Assembly: GCA_946811185.2 (NCBI GenBank)
Contig: OX328109.1
Coordinates: 42,454,129-42,518,128 of the forward strand
From: Hippopus hippopus
Lineage: Eukaryota; Mollusca; Bivalvia; Cardiida; Cardiidae
Direction of reading: 5' to 3'
DNA: 64,000 nt
The notes beneath the pieces were generated by a model that saw nothing but the letters and a program-made list of their open reading frames with translations, was not told the DNA's origin and searched no databases. This document shows, one piece after another, positions 21,807-32,642 of the stretch (the first letter of the stretch is position 1; every line of letters starts with the position of its first letter). Both the position numbers and the translations under genes were made by a program.

Positions 21807-23600
21807 TAGCTCACCTGAGCACGAAGTGCTCAAGATGAGCTTTTGTGATCGCCCAATGTCCGTCGTCCGTTGTGCGTTGTCCACAATTTCTTTAAACATC
21901 TTCTCCTCCTAAACCACTGGGCCAATCTTGATGAAACTTGGCAGGGATGTTCCTTGGGGTGAAGCTCTACCAAAGTTGTTCAAGAGATTGAATTCCACCC
22001 ATAACTGTGGTTGCCATGGCAACCAAAGGGAAAAAAACAGCAAAATCTTTGAAAATCTTCTCTGAAACTAGAAGGCTTTGATGTTTGGTATGTAGCATCT
22101 CCTAGTGGACTTCTACCAAGTTTGTTCAAATGATGCCTCTGGGGTCGAAACTGGCCCAGCCCCAGGGGTCACAAGTTTGAACATGGGAACAAAAAAGGAA
22201 AACTTTGAAATTCTTCTTCTCTAAAACGGGGAGGTGTAGAGCTTTGATATTTGGTATGTAGCATCTCCTAGTGGACCTCTACTAAGTTTGTTCAGATGAT
22301 GCCACTGGGGTCAAAACTGGCCCCATCCCGGGGTCACAAGTTCGAACATTGGAACAAAGAAGGAAAACTTTAAAATTCTTCTTTTCTGAAACTGGAAGGC
22401 ATAGAGCTTTGATATTTGGTATGTAGTGAACCTGTTCTAAGTTTGTTAGCCCACCTGAGCACAACATGTTCAGTGAGTTCAAAATTGGGTCACCTGGGGT
22501 CATAAACTAGGTCACTAGGTCAAAGAAATACCTTGTGGGCACTCCAGAGGCCACATTTATTGCTCAAATGACCTGAAATTTGGTCAGAATGTTTGTCGTG
22601 ATGAAATCTTGGATGGGTTTGGATTTGGGTCACCTGGGATCATAAACTAGGTCACTAGGTCAAATTAAAGAAATACCTTGTGGGCACTCTAGAGGCCACA
22701 TTTTTTGCTCAATTGACTTGAAAATTGGTCAGAATGTTTGTCTTGATAAAATCTCACATGAGTCTAAAATTGGGTCAACTGGGGTCATAAACTAGGTCAC
22801 TAGGTCAAAGAAATACCTTTAGGGAACTAGAGAGGCCACATTTATTATTCAATTGATTTGAAAATTGGTAAAAATGTTTCTCTTGATGAAATCTAAGATG
22901 AGTTCAAAATTAGGTCACCTGGGGGTCATAATCTAGGTCACTAGGTCAAATTAAATACCTTTAGGGGCCACATTTCTTGCTCAATTGACTTGAAAATTGA
23001 TCAGAATGTTTGTCTTGCTGAAATATCAGGTGAGTTTGAAATTTGGTCACCTGGAGTCATAAACTAGGTCACTAGGTCAAATTAAAGAAATACCTTGTGG
23101 GCACTCTAGAGGCCACATTTATTGCTCAAATGACCTGAAATTTGGTCAGAATGTTTGTCTTGATGAAATCTTGGATGGGTTTGGATTTGGGTCATCTGGG
23201 GTCATAAACTAGGTCATTAGGTCAAATTAAAGAAATACCTTGTGGGCACTCTAGAGGCCACATTTTTTGCTCAATTGACTTGAAAATTGGTCAGAATGTT
23301 CGTCTTGATGAAATTTGGATGAGTGTGAAATTGGGTCACCTGGGGTCATAAACTAGGTCACTAGGTCAAATTAAAGAAATACCTTGTGGGCACTCCAGAG
23401 GCCACATTTATTGCTCAATTAACTTGAAAACTGTTCAGCATGTTTGTCTCCATAAATTTTTGATGAGTTCTAAATTGGGTCACCTATTGAGATAAAGTAG
23501 GTCACTAGGTCAACTTACGGAAACTCCTTGTGGACGCTCTAGAGTGAAATTTCACCTATTGACTCAGGTGAGCGATCCAGAGCCATCATGGCCCTCTTGT
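21807..23600 (+). mobile_element. Chimeric Helitron-like element, AGCTCACCTGAG family
   Basis: The 5' end TTAGCTCACCTGAGCACG includes the hairpin GAGCACGAAGTGCTC. The 3' end CTCAGGTGAGCGATCC, then CATCATGGCCCTCTTGTT, carries the exact inverse of GCTCACCTGAG. Between 21900 and 22440 the body resembles the 16892 element. At 22448 a second 5'-end-like sequence (CCCACCTGAGCACA) begins a tandem array of about seven units of 145-150 bp (GGTCATAAACTAGGTCACTA and GAGGCCACATTTATTGCTCA). Confidence 0.7.
22485..23550 (+). repeat. Tandem array, about 145-150-bp unit
   Basis: Each unit contains AAACTAGGTCACTAGGTCAA, AATACCTTGTGGGCACTC, GAGGCCACATTT and TTGGTCAGAATGTTTGTCTT in that order. It forms the core of the surrounding element. 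A related but distinct array is at 46480-48170. Confidence 0.85.
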
Positions 23601-23760
23601 TTCAAATTCTTGTCAAATTTTAGACTCGTCCAAATTGACACCATTAAATTTTGTAGATGACATGCATACTTTAATAATGAAATGTGGCTGATATGGTGGA
23701 ATTTGTCTGTGAAAGAGTATGATCATTATCAAAGATGGGGAAAAATGCTGATTTACCTCA
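23601..23760 (+). mobile_element. TPM remnant
   Basis: TTTTAGACTCGTCCAAATTG and a few later matches follow directly after the Helitron-like 3' end. Confidence 0.4.
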
Positions 23761-24108
23761 TGGCACAATCTTATTTATGTATTGTTCTGTTGGAAAGTAC
23801 AGGGTATGCCTTCCTTGAGTTGGGGGAAAATGTCATTTTAGTGTAGTGACTTGTTTTACCAGTTTCTGATTGGCTGTTCAGTTGACACACCTTCCAGGTA
23901 GCAAAATCAGGGTTCAACAGCTGTTGTCACATTGGAAAAATATCAAAGAGTAACTTTGAATAATAGAAATACAAAAGTATATAGCTTATCCTTGTAACCT
24001 GTACTGTTCCTCATATATGTGGTATAATGGACAGGACAGCCATATTGTATGCATATATTTTGTGCTCTCAAGGGAGAATCACAGATGGTGCAAGGAGAGA
24101 AAATGTAA
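23761..24108. other. No recognised feature
   Basis: Short interval between repeats with no coding or repeat signal. Confidence 0.4.
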
Positions 24109-24313
24109 TTAACTCTTTACCGAAAGACAAAATTTTTGACTCGTCAGACTGACAGTAAACAAAATAAATGTAGCTCAGATGATGATTTCTGTCTAGGGTA
24201 GAAAACATTGTGAGAAAAGGAGAAAATGCTGCTTAACATCTCCATTTCCAACAAAGTTTTGAAAAGCCATCTTCAGAGTCGTTAAAAGTCAAGGGTTGTG
24301 TGGTAAAGGATAA
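24109..24313 (+). mobile_element. TPM, right arm deleted
   Basis: TTAACTCTTTACCGAAAGAC at the left and GGGTTGTGTGGTAAAGGATAA at the right, with the second arm shortened. Confidence 0.75.
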
Positions 24314-24404
24314 ATATTGGACTGAAGTACTAAAACGGATTTTTTCAGTCTGAAGAAAAACTAAATTTGTTGCAATATTAGTACAGTTTTGCTCAGACTT
24401 TCTT

Positions 24405-24550
24405 GTAAAAATTGGACAGTGTAGTCCTAAGATCACACTGCACATTCTGAACAGTCTGATCTTTATCTACTCTGTCCCTGCAACTACTGTAAGTTTTGCC
24501 ATGGCATTCTGCTGATCAGTAGTGACTTTCCTCACCAGCTGTATCTGCTT
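24405..24550 (-). mobile_element. AGATCAGACTGC-core repeat, fragment
   Basis: AAGATCACACTGCAC opposite GAACAGTCTGATCT, then CTCTGTCC. It ends at the next TPM. Confidence 0.45.
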
Positions 24551-24744
24551 TAACCATTTACCACACATTACTGATTTTTAACGACCTTAAAAAACAAGAC
24601 TTGAAAATATTGTGGGAAAAGGAGAAAATGCTGGTAACCAGCACCTATTCAAGAACAAGTACTATAATTTGAAAAAAATATTTGAATTGTCGTCTGTAAA
24701 TTCTTCAAATATACACAAAATTTTGCTGAGTGGTAAAGAGTTAA
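24550..24744 (-). mobile_element. TPM, right arm deleted
   Basis: TTAACCATTTACCACACATT at the left and GTGGTAAAGAGTTAA at the right. The second palindrome arm is missing after CCAGCA. Confidence 0.75.
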
Positions 24745-24826
24745 CACCCAGTTGATACAAAAAACCAGAATGAGACATGCCAAAATTTTATGATGGTAGT
24801 TGAACCACAATTAGAACTCGTGAACT

Positions 24827-24973
24827 CTATAACAAACATTAAATTTTAGATGTGAAAACTTGGTTGGAAAAGGAAAAAATGCTACCTACAAGCATTTTCT
24901 GTTTTTCTGTTGTGTTTTCAAAAGTCCACTTTTTCAGGGTCATTAAAACTTGGGATTGTGTTGTAAAAGGGTG
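24827..24973 (+). mobile_element. TPM fragment
   Basis: AACATTAAATTTTAGATG to GGGATTGTGTTGTAAAAGGG, with an internal deletion on the left side. Confidence 0.6.
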
Positions 24974-25249
24974 AAAGAGCATTTCCATATCTAGAACTTT
25001 ATACTGTGGACAAAATGTCGGCTCTACTGTCCCTGTTGTGGGAATATCAATATCAGTCTTATTTGTTTTCTACATGGCAGTCAGCTTTTGTAGGAAATCT
25101 TCTACATTGTGCAGCAGACAACTATTTGAAATATATGTACATGTACTTTGGTAAAAAATAAATATCATATGAGCAAATTTTCCATTTGCTGTAATGTTTT
25201 CACATACATGTACATGCATGTGTTATATCTAGCTCATGTTGATTATCAA

Positions 25250-25455
25250 TAACATAATCCAGAGCACCAAATAAACCCAAGGAACACTTTCATTCTCCAA
25301 ATAAAACCCTTGTAATTGCAATGCAAAGGCTCTTGTTGTCAAAAACGTCAAAGTAAAGAGGACAGAGTATATCAAAGATTGGATTGCATGTTTTGTGCAG
25401 TCTGATCTTAATCTACACTGGTCGCAGAAGCAACTATAGTTGAAAAAGGGGTTAA
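25250..25455 (-). mobile_element. AGATCAGACTGC-core repeat, type Y, minus strand
   Basis: CAGAGCACCAAATAAACCCA at the left; a core with TTTGTGCAGTCTGATCTTAA; GGGGTTAA at the right. Confidence 0.6.
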
Positions 25456-25545
25456 ATGGATGTTTCAGAAATTGATTGCTGAGCATGGTGTCTCGGTTGG
25501 TAACAAACCATTTCAAATCAGTTCACAGTTCAAACACATTCATCT

Positions 25546-25610
25546 GTTAAATGACCCTGAGGCAGAAGACTTTTGAAAACATTGTGGGAAAAGGAGAAAA
25601 TACCCATTGC
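25546..25610 (-). mobile_element. TPM left half, cut by next element
   Basis: AATGACCCTGAGGCAGAAGA through GGGAAAAGGAGAAAATA. It stops where the Helitron-like element at 25616 starts. Confidence 0.6.
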
Positions 25611-25615
25611 TTTTT

Positions 25616-28140
25616 ATACGCCCTTTGAAGACGGGACGTATTATGGGATCACCCATGGCGTGCGGGCGGGCGGGCGGCATCCAGTTCTTTGTCCGGAGCA
25701 TAACTTTGTCATCTTCAGTCCGATTGACTTGAAACTTGACAATTGTGTTTGTTGCAATAATACAGAGTGCAGTGCAAAAGAACCATAACTCTACCTCGTG
25801 CTGTCTTTGAGTTATTTCCCTTTGATCATCATTTTTACAGCATTTTCTGCTTGTCCGGAGCATAACTTTGTCATCTTCAGTCTGATTGACTTGAAACTTG
25901 GCATTTGTGTTTGTTGCAATAATATGGAGTGCAGTGCGAAAGAACCATAACTCTACCTTGTGCTGTCTTTGAGTTATTTCCCTTTGATCGCCATTTTTAC
26001 ATTATTTTCTGCTTGTCCGGAATATAACTTTGTCATTTTTAGTCTGAACATCTTCAAATTTCGTATGTATGATTGTTGAAAAATTACGGAGTGCAGGGAG
26101 CAGGAACCATAACTCTTCCTAGCATGAATTTTGAGTTATTCCCCCTTAGATCTTCATTTTATAGCATTTCTTGCTTGTCCGGAGCATAACTTTATCATCT
26201 TAAAGAGGCCCTTATACTCATTTTCAGCCAGTTTTAACTCATTTTGTCTTTATTTAATCAAACTATAGTCATTCGTACATCAAATATTGCGCCTGACAGT
26301 TGCAAGGTTGCTTAGATTACGGTGGATAGAAAATACATTTCACTGAGTTGCGGCCTTCCATGTAAAGGGACTCGTCGTTTCCGGTTTTTGAATCAAAGAT
26401 TTCGATATATCTGTTATACACTCGGGTAGATTCGTATGATGATCATGCATTCTGTCACGTGACTATATTTGACCTTCGCCCTGCATCTAATGAGGTAAAC
26501 AAAGGAAAATGAAGGCTTCTCGATTTTCAGATGGAGGTCGCGGCCTATATGCAAATTATACCGTATCCGACTCTAGGCGGAAACCAACAATAAATTTCTG
26601 TGACGCACCGCCATTGTTTACAGCTTTGATCGTCAGCCAGTTTTCTTCTGACCAATGTTCAGTTTCTAATACAAATCTCCGTGATTCTTTTTTTCCAATT
26701 ACACCATAAATGTCAGTAATTTATCCATGTTTACCCAAAGGACTGATTTCTGTACCATTCTGAATTGTTTGAAATTTAACAGCGTTTCTGCTTACCGGCT
26801 GTAGATGGGCATCTTTAAGTAGGAATGACTCGAAATATTGTATGCTTATTTGTTGCAATATTTGGAAGTGCAGTGTGCAAGAATTGTAACTCTACCTCGT
26901 GCTGTCTTTTAGTTATTTCCCTTTGATCATCATTTTTACAGCATTTAGTGCTTGTCCGGAATATAACTTTGTCATCTCAAGTCAGAATGACTTCAAACTT
27001 GGTATGCATGTTTGTTGCAATATTACGGAGTACAGTGCACAAGAACAATAACTCTTCCTAGGGTGGATTTTGAGTAATTCCACTTTAATCTTCATTTTTA
27101 CAGTCCAGTTCTTTGTCCGGAGCTTAACTTTGTCATCTCCAGTCTGATTGACTTGAAACTTGGCATTTGTGTTTTTTGCAATAATACGGAGTGCAGTACG
27201 AAAGAACCATAACTCTACCTCATGCTGTATTTGAGTTATTTCCCTTTGATCGTCATTTTTACAACATTTTCTGCTTGTCCGGAATATAACTGTCATTTTT
27301 AGTCTGAACATCTTCAAATTTGGTATGCATGATTGTTGAAAAGTTATGGAGTGCAGTGCACAAGAAGCATAACTCTTTCTAGCTCGAATTTTGAGTTATT
27401 TCTTCTTAGATCTTCATTTTTATAGCATTTCTTGCTTGTCCGCAGCAGAACTTTGTCATCTTAAGTGGGAATGACTTGAAATATGGTTTGCTTATTTGTT
27501 GCAATATTTGGAAGTGCAGTGCGCAAGAATTGTAACTCTACCTTGTGCTGTCTTTGAGTTATTTCCCTTTGATTGTCATTTTTACAGCATTTAGTGCTTG
27601 TCTGGAATATAACTTTGTCATCTCAAGTCAGAACGACTTCAAACTTGGTATGCATGTTTGTTGCATTATTACAGAGTACAGTGCTCAAGAACAATAACTC
27701 TACCTAGCACGGATTTTGAGTAATTCCACTTTGATCTTCATTTTTACAGTATTTCTTGCTTGTCCGGAAGGGAACTTTGTCACCTCAAGTCAAATTGACT
27801 TCAGACTTGTTAAACATGTTTGTTGCAGTTACGAAAAGTGCAATGCACTGGAACCGTAACCTTACCTAATGTCCTTTTGGAATTATTCCCTATTCATTAA
27901 TTTTTTTTTTACAGCTTTTCATGCTTCTCTACAATATAACTTTGTCTTTTCATGTTGGAATGACCTGAAACTTTATATGCATGTTTCCTTAACATTAGAG
28001 GAGACATTCATGCCTATTTCAATCACTTACATGATTTCTGCTGCACTACTACTTTCCTCTACCTGCCCTTTACGATTATTATTCCCCCTCGACAACTGGC
28101 GGTGGTACGGGCGTATCTTGCGACAATTTGCCGCTCTTGT
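25616..28140 (+). mobile_element. Helitron-like element, ATACGCCC family, with tandem core
   Basis: The 5' end ATACGCCCTTTGAAGACGGG is inverted near the 3' end as GGGCGTAT, and the last bases are CCGCTCTTGT. The core is a degenerate tandem repeat of about 165-180 bp (TTGTCCGGAGCATAACTTTG, then GACTTGAAACTTGGCATTTG, then CATAACTCTACCTCGTGCTG), present about ten times. A TTAA element is nested at 26210-26818. Only short spurious frames occur inside. Confidence 0.68.
26210..26818 (+). mobile_element. TTAAAGATGCCC element, copy 2, nested
   Basis: TTAAAGAGGCCC at the left and GGGCATCTTTAA at the right, 609 bp. It lies inside a unit of the ATACGCCC element. The undisrupted host sequence CATCTTAAGTGGGAATGACT survives in a sister unit at about 27457, which shows that insertion duplicated TTAA. 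Confidence 0.88.
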
Positions 28141-29383
28141 TCCACATTGTCCCCCCCCCCCTTTAAAGGGACTATGAACCAAATAGTAAACACAAAATGA
28201 AAGTCCATTTTTGAAACTGACAAATGAATTTAATTTGGTTTGATGAAGAGTGTTATGAGAGGAAAGGAGTATGTGAAAGAATTAGGTTTGGAAGCAAGAA
28301 GAATTCATCATTTTTACAAAGAGTTCCCTCAACTTTTTCTACCCAGTTTGTAACGGTATAAATCTATTTTTAGAATACACACATGATCTTTTAGGTATGG
28401 GAAAACAAAGTCATTAAAAAACACTTCACAACTTCCCCTGAAGAAATCTTAACACAACAGGTACCTAACGAGGAAATCATGTTAACCTCGTGCACATGTG
28501 TATAGATTCCATAAAATACTGAACGGCTTTAATGTCATCCTACAGCTGGCTAAACAATACACAAAATATTAGACTTTCGTATAAACAGGTGGTGTAAATA
28601 ATGGTAAAGCTAGATGATGTATTCTAGTGCTATAAATAGATGCTGAGTATGAATAAAGGTATACCTCGGTAAGACAGGTATTTCGTAAATTACCTACGCA
28701 GGAATTAAACTAAATTTCTGGCATATTTCAGCAAGGCATTCTAGCTAATCAAGCTAATTAATTAGGCAAAACAATAGGCTTCTGCTTTGAACAAAAAAGG
28801 GGCATTTTTGACAGACTCTATGATTTACACTCCTCAATTCTGGACAAGGTTAAAGTACATCAGTGCCTCAAAGCTGGTGGTTTCTTCAAAATGAATACAG
28901 TATTTTTGAAGTTGTATATTGTTCTTAAGATTTGTTTGAGTCTTCCTATATTTTCACGTAGTATTAGGACAAAATGCTTTAGTTCGAAGTACTTGACACA
29001 CCATTGTTTAAGTGACAAGTAAAACAACAAATTATTCAACTCAGAGGATCACATGACAACTGCCAATTACCAGCAGTTTTGCCTTTTTCCCTCAATGTTT
29101 TCAAAAACCTTCACTGTCAGGGAGGTTAGGATTCAGGATATTGTGTGATAAAGGGAAAAATTTTGCAGATAATGGACCTTTGTAAGTGTGACTGCATTAA
29201 AAACTGGTACATGTTCTTTGAAAAGTCTTTGGTAAATATTCAGTCGAAACTGATCTTTTCAGTTTATTTTAAAGTAAATTGACTCTGTTGAACTTTGCAC
29301 ATATTTAAATACTCCCTTTCAAAATTCATACTGACAAAAAGTCCAGTTTCAGCCATTTTTTTCCAAACCTAACTCTTAAATTG
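28141..29383. other. No gene recognised; one TPM scrap
   Basis: A C-run sits at 28148-28160. A weak TPM remnant (TGCCAATTACCAGCAGTTTT to TTGTGTGATAAAGGG) lies at about 29035-29155. No ORF or other repeat is supported in the rest. Confidence 0.45.
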
Positions 29384-29495
29384 CCTTCAGCAACTCTAAT
29401 TGCAGGTGCAGGCAGTGTAGATGAAGATCAGATTGCACAAAATGTTAAGTCTTACCTTTGATTTACTGTCCTGTGGTAGATTTATTCAGTGTTAA
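29384..29495 (+). mobile_element. AGATCAGACTGC-core repeat, type Y, truncated
   Basis: GATGAAGATCAGATTGCACA through TTTATTCAGTGTTAA. The closing TTAA is shared with the next TPM. Confidence 0.55.
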
Positions 29496-29693
29496 CCATG
29501 TACACACAATCTTGAGTTTTAACTACCCAGGGCAGGGAAGGGGGAAAAGGAGAAAATGCTGATTACTACTACGTTTACCACAATTTTTTCTTCCCTTCCA
29601 AAACGAATTTCAAATTTTCAGTCATAATATTATGTTGTCTGCAAATGTTTTCAATTTGGACTTGTCTAAAATTTGTTGTCTGGTAAAGGGTTG
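29492..29693 (-). mobile_element. TPM, arms partly deleted
   Basis: TTAACCATGTACACACAATC at the left and GTCTGGTAAAGGGTTGA at the right. Confidence 0.7.
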
Positions 29694-29786
29694 ATGTAGT
29701 AACGTCTTTTTAACCCTTTTCCAGACAATCTCCTGTTTTATAACCCAAAGGTCAAGAGCTTGTAAATCTTTCATCACCAAATATAA

Positions 29787-29865
29787 AGAAGATTTTTTTT
29801 GCCGTGAAAGATCGAAATTTATTTCTTCTTGTGAACCTCATCGGTAATAATTTCACCAAAAAAAA
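29787..29865 (+). repeat. TTTACGGTGAAAGATC repeat, single unit
   Basis: GCCGTGAAAGATCGAAATTT, then GTGAACCTCATCGGTAATAA. It directly precedes the second TTATTTCATGC element, the same neighbour as at 13566. Confidence 0.6.
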
Positions 29866-29872
29866 ATTCTTT

Positions 29873-30202
29873 TTATTTCATGCTTCTAAACCCTTTTTTG
29901 GGGGAGACTTACATCAAAATCCAGTACAGTTGTTTTCTGTAATTTCCCGTTGCGTACCCCCTCCGCATAACAAGACATGACAATATTACATAAAGCGCAA
30001 GAAATGTAGGGTAAATTAAGTCATATTTCCCTCTGATTGAATGGCACGTACTGTTTTCTTAGTTAACTAATGCAGGGGAACTATTCTTTCTACCTTCAAT
30101 TTAACAGAACATAAAAACTGTATTTTTCACTGGTTGTTACCATGAAATATCAAACCATATTCCACTGTTATTTCTCGATAAACTACTGAAAGCATGAAAT
30201 AA
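29873..30202 (-). mobile_element. TTATTTCATGC element, copy 2
   Basis: TTATTTCATGCTTCT and GAAAGCATGAAATAA at the ends. The interior GTACCCCCTCCGCATAACA is the inverse of the copy at 13218. Confidence 0.7.
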
Positions 30203-30303
30203 CTAAATTACATTTTTTAACTGCAACCAAATAGTATTACAGTTCAGCTGCAAGGTAAAGAAGCAATGCAGTCACAATCTAGAAATTAAATTTGCAGAGG
30301 ACA

Positions 30304-30534
30304 TTTAACATAATAGCACACAGCAAAATTTTAGACCTATCTGAATTGAAAGCATTTGCAGACGACAATTTCATAGTGGCTCAAATGACACAATTTTTCT
30401 TTGATAGGGTAGAAAACTTTGTGGAAAAAGGGGGAAATGCTGGTTACCAGCATTTTCTCCTTTTCCCACAATGTTTTCAAAAGGCTTCTTAATTAGGATC
30501 GTTAAAACTCATCATTGTGTGTAAAGGGTTTTAA
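30304..30534 (+). mobile_element. TPM
   Basis: A well-preserved palindrome around GGTTACC. The right end is ATTGTGTGTAAAGGGTTTTAA. Confidence 0.8.
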
Positions 30535-30607
30535 CATATTACCAATCAACAAAATTGTATACTTGACCAAATAGTAAGCATTAAATTTTGCAGATGACAA
30601 ATGTGAT

Positions 30608-31275
30608 ACCCTCATTCCACTAGGCGGCGATCTACGGCGCTCTGTGCGCTCATACAGAGCGCTTCAGATCGCTGCCGGATTGGTGATTATGAAGACACTC
30701 CCGCTCAGATAACAACTAGATGACCGAGCACTTCTGTATCTCTAATGGTCGCTATCGGATCTCATCGGAGCGCGATGACCAGCATACTGGCAAACATTTC
30801 CGCTCTTGAGCGATCCGATTGCGCTCAAGTTACGATGTTTATGTTCAAGTTGCTTTTCGATAGCGATTTAAGCGATTAACACTTTACCACACAATGTTGA
30901 CTTTCAACGACCCTGGGAAAGAAGTCTTTTGAAAACATTGTGAGAAAAGGAGAAAATGCTGGTAACCAGCATTTTCTCCTTTTCTCACAATGTTTTCTAC
31001 CCTTTCAAAGAAAAATTGCACACTTTGAGCCACATTGAAATTGTCGTCTGCTAATGCTTTCAATTTGGGCAAGGCCGAAATTTTGCCGTTTGGTAAAGGG
31101 TTAAATAGCGATGTGACGGCATTCTGAACAGATTGCCACGGATCTTTGTGCAAGGCAGTAGACCGATGGCGATCTTGGCGATCCGTTAAAGATCTGTTAG
31201 CGTTCTTGGCGCTCTGCATGGCGATCTACGGCGCTCTGTGAGAGCGCCGTAGATCGCGGCCTAGTGGAATGGGGG
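30608..31275. mobile_element. GC-rich element with 38-bp inverted ends, nested
   Basis: The left end reads CCTCATTCCACTAGG, CGGCGATCTACGGCGCTCT; the right end is its inverse AGAGCGCCGTAGATCGCGG, CCTAGTGGAATGGGGG. TGA flanks both sides, consistent with a 3-bp target duplication. The base composition is clearly higher in GC than the surroundings, with many GCGATC and GAGCGC words. A TPM interrupts it at 30876-31104. Confidence 0.8.
30876..31104 (-). mobile_element. TPM, 229 bp, nested in GC-rich element
   Basis: TTAACACTTTACCACACAAT at the left and GCCGTTTGGTAAAGGGTTAA at the right. The flanks TAGCGATTTAAGCGA and ATAGCGATGTGACGG belong to the GC-rich host, so this is the youngest of three layers. 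Confidence 0.92.
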
Positions 31276-31539
31276 TATGACCTACACCTATGGAATTTGT
31301 CTTTGAAAAGGCAGGAAAAATGTTGTTGGAAAAGGAGAAAATGTCTTCAAAAGGCTTCTCCCTCAGGGTCATTGAAAGTTGGGATTGGATGGAAAAGGGT
31401 CAAGTGATACAGGGGTCAAATGAATGAGATTTATCATGGATAGGGTAGAAAATGTTGGTTATTATTAATTTTTCCTTTTCCATGATGTTGTCAAAAGCTC
31501 TCTTCCAGTCAGAATTGTGAAAAAACAAGGGATTCTTTT

Positions 31540-31773
31540 TTAACCCTTAATCACACAATCCCGACTTTGAGCATCCCTCTAAGAGAAGGCTTTTGAAAAT
31601 ATTGTGGGATAAGGAAAAAATGCTGGTTACCAGCATTTTCTCCTTTTCCCACAATGTTTTCCATTCTATCACAGATAGATTCCTTCACTGGAGCCACATT
31701 AATTTTAAATTGTTGCTGGCATAAGATTTCAGTTTGGACAAGTCTATAATTTTGTTGTGCAGTAAAAAATTAA
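31540..31773 (-). mobile_element. TPM
   Basis: TTAACCCTTAATCACACAAT at the left. The right TTAA at 31770 is shared with the next copy. Confidence 0.82.
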
Positions 31774-31993
31774 ACTCTTTACCAAACAACAGATTTGTAG
31801 GCCTTTCCAAATCGAAAGCATTTGCAGACAATTTCATAGTGGCTCAAATGAGAAAATTTGCCCATGATAGGGTAGAAAACATTGTGGGAAAAGGAGAAAA
31901 TGCTGGTTACCAGCATTTTCTCCTTTTACCACAGTTTTCATAAGGTTTCTTCCTCAGGGTCATTAAAAGTCGTCATTGTGTGGTAAAAAGTTA
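31770..31993 (+). mobile_element. TPM, chained
   Basis: TTAAACTCTTTACCAAACAA at the left, a perfect centre around GGTTACC, and CATTGTGTGGTAAAAAGTTA at the right. Confidence 0.85.
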
Positions 31994-32413
31994 CAGGTAA
32001 AAACTTGGTTACAATGCAATCATAGTATACAGACAACCCCCAACATGTTGAGTACTGAGGCAAAGGGCAAAAAAGATACAGAATGTGGTATTGATTATCA
32101 CTTGCATATCAGCTGAGCTATCCTAACACAACGTCTATGTATTCATACCTATGTTTTTCTTACACATATCTATGATATATAGTACACAATATTTTCTGGT
32201 GGAGTATAAGGTGTACAATATTCACCTTTTGTGTTGTGAGCTGAGGTATATTGTATGACTGTTCAACCATGCTATGTGTGTAGGGATAGAAACAGATCTT
32301 TCGGATTTAATTTTTTCCTGACAACCCCACTCCTTTTTTAAGAAGAGTTTCTATCGGATTTCTGGGCGAAAGTTGTGCTGAAGTATTGGAGAATTAGTCG
32401 GGGAAGTCGGGCA

Positions 32414-32422
32414 ATGGTGTGA
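32414..32422 (+). promoter_or_regulatory. Minimal upstream ORF abutting the start codon
   Basis: ATGGTGTGA encodes Met-Val-stop and ends immediately before the proposed initiator ATG at 32423. The stop TGA is also in frame with that ATG, so this frame cannot be extended upstream. Such a short uORF could reduce or modulate translation by reinitiation, if this exon model is correct. Confidence 0.4.
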
Positions 32423-32501
32423 ATGAATCTCATATCTGATTGTCAAGGTTTAGCTGAGGGAAAAGTCGTGGGACCTGAAGGACAAGATTCAGTGTATACT
32501 G
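32423..32501 (+). CDS. NUFIP2-like protein, exon 1 coding part
   Basis: The first coding exon encodes residues 1-26 (MNLISDCQGLAEGKVVGPEG, then QDSVYT) and one base of codon 27. An in-frame TGA directly precedes the ATG, so the start must be here if the frame is right. The initiation context is weak (T at -3, A at +4). The exon ends at a good donor, CTG|GTATGT, leaving phase 1, which matches the phase 1 acceptor at 37391 and completes an Asp codon. The 5' UTR probably includes the locally unique sequence from about 32290, but the transcription start cannot be placed. The link to exon 2 rests on phase, splice sites and reading frame, not on known homology of these residues. Confidence 0.55.
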
Positions 32502-32642
32502 GTATGTCACATGACATTACAACTTGTTTCTGCGTTCAACGTTTCTGTGCTGAAACGTTGAAAAAAGTACATCAGAAAATGGATAATTATAAAGAGAATC
32601 TTGTTAACAGAGTAGAAACATACAGACAAAACAAGAAAAACT

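Larger units (their letters stand above)
30531..31402 (+). mobile_element. TPM split by a GC-rich element
   Basis: The left part TTAACATATTACCAATCAAC continues to CAGATGACAAATGTGA at 30607, then resumes at 31276 with TGACCTACACCTATGG. The right end is GGATTGGATGGAAAAGGGTC. Confidence 0.72.

Noticed and set aside
25616..28140. A coding gene with repeated domains
   Set aside because: All six frames are broken at short intervals and the repeat periodicity does not preserve a frame.
25546..28165. The ATACGCCC element as an insertion splitting a single TPM
   Set aside because: The left half of a TPM is clear, but the sequence after 28140 does not continue the same copy, so a clean insertion cannot be shown.
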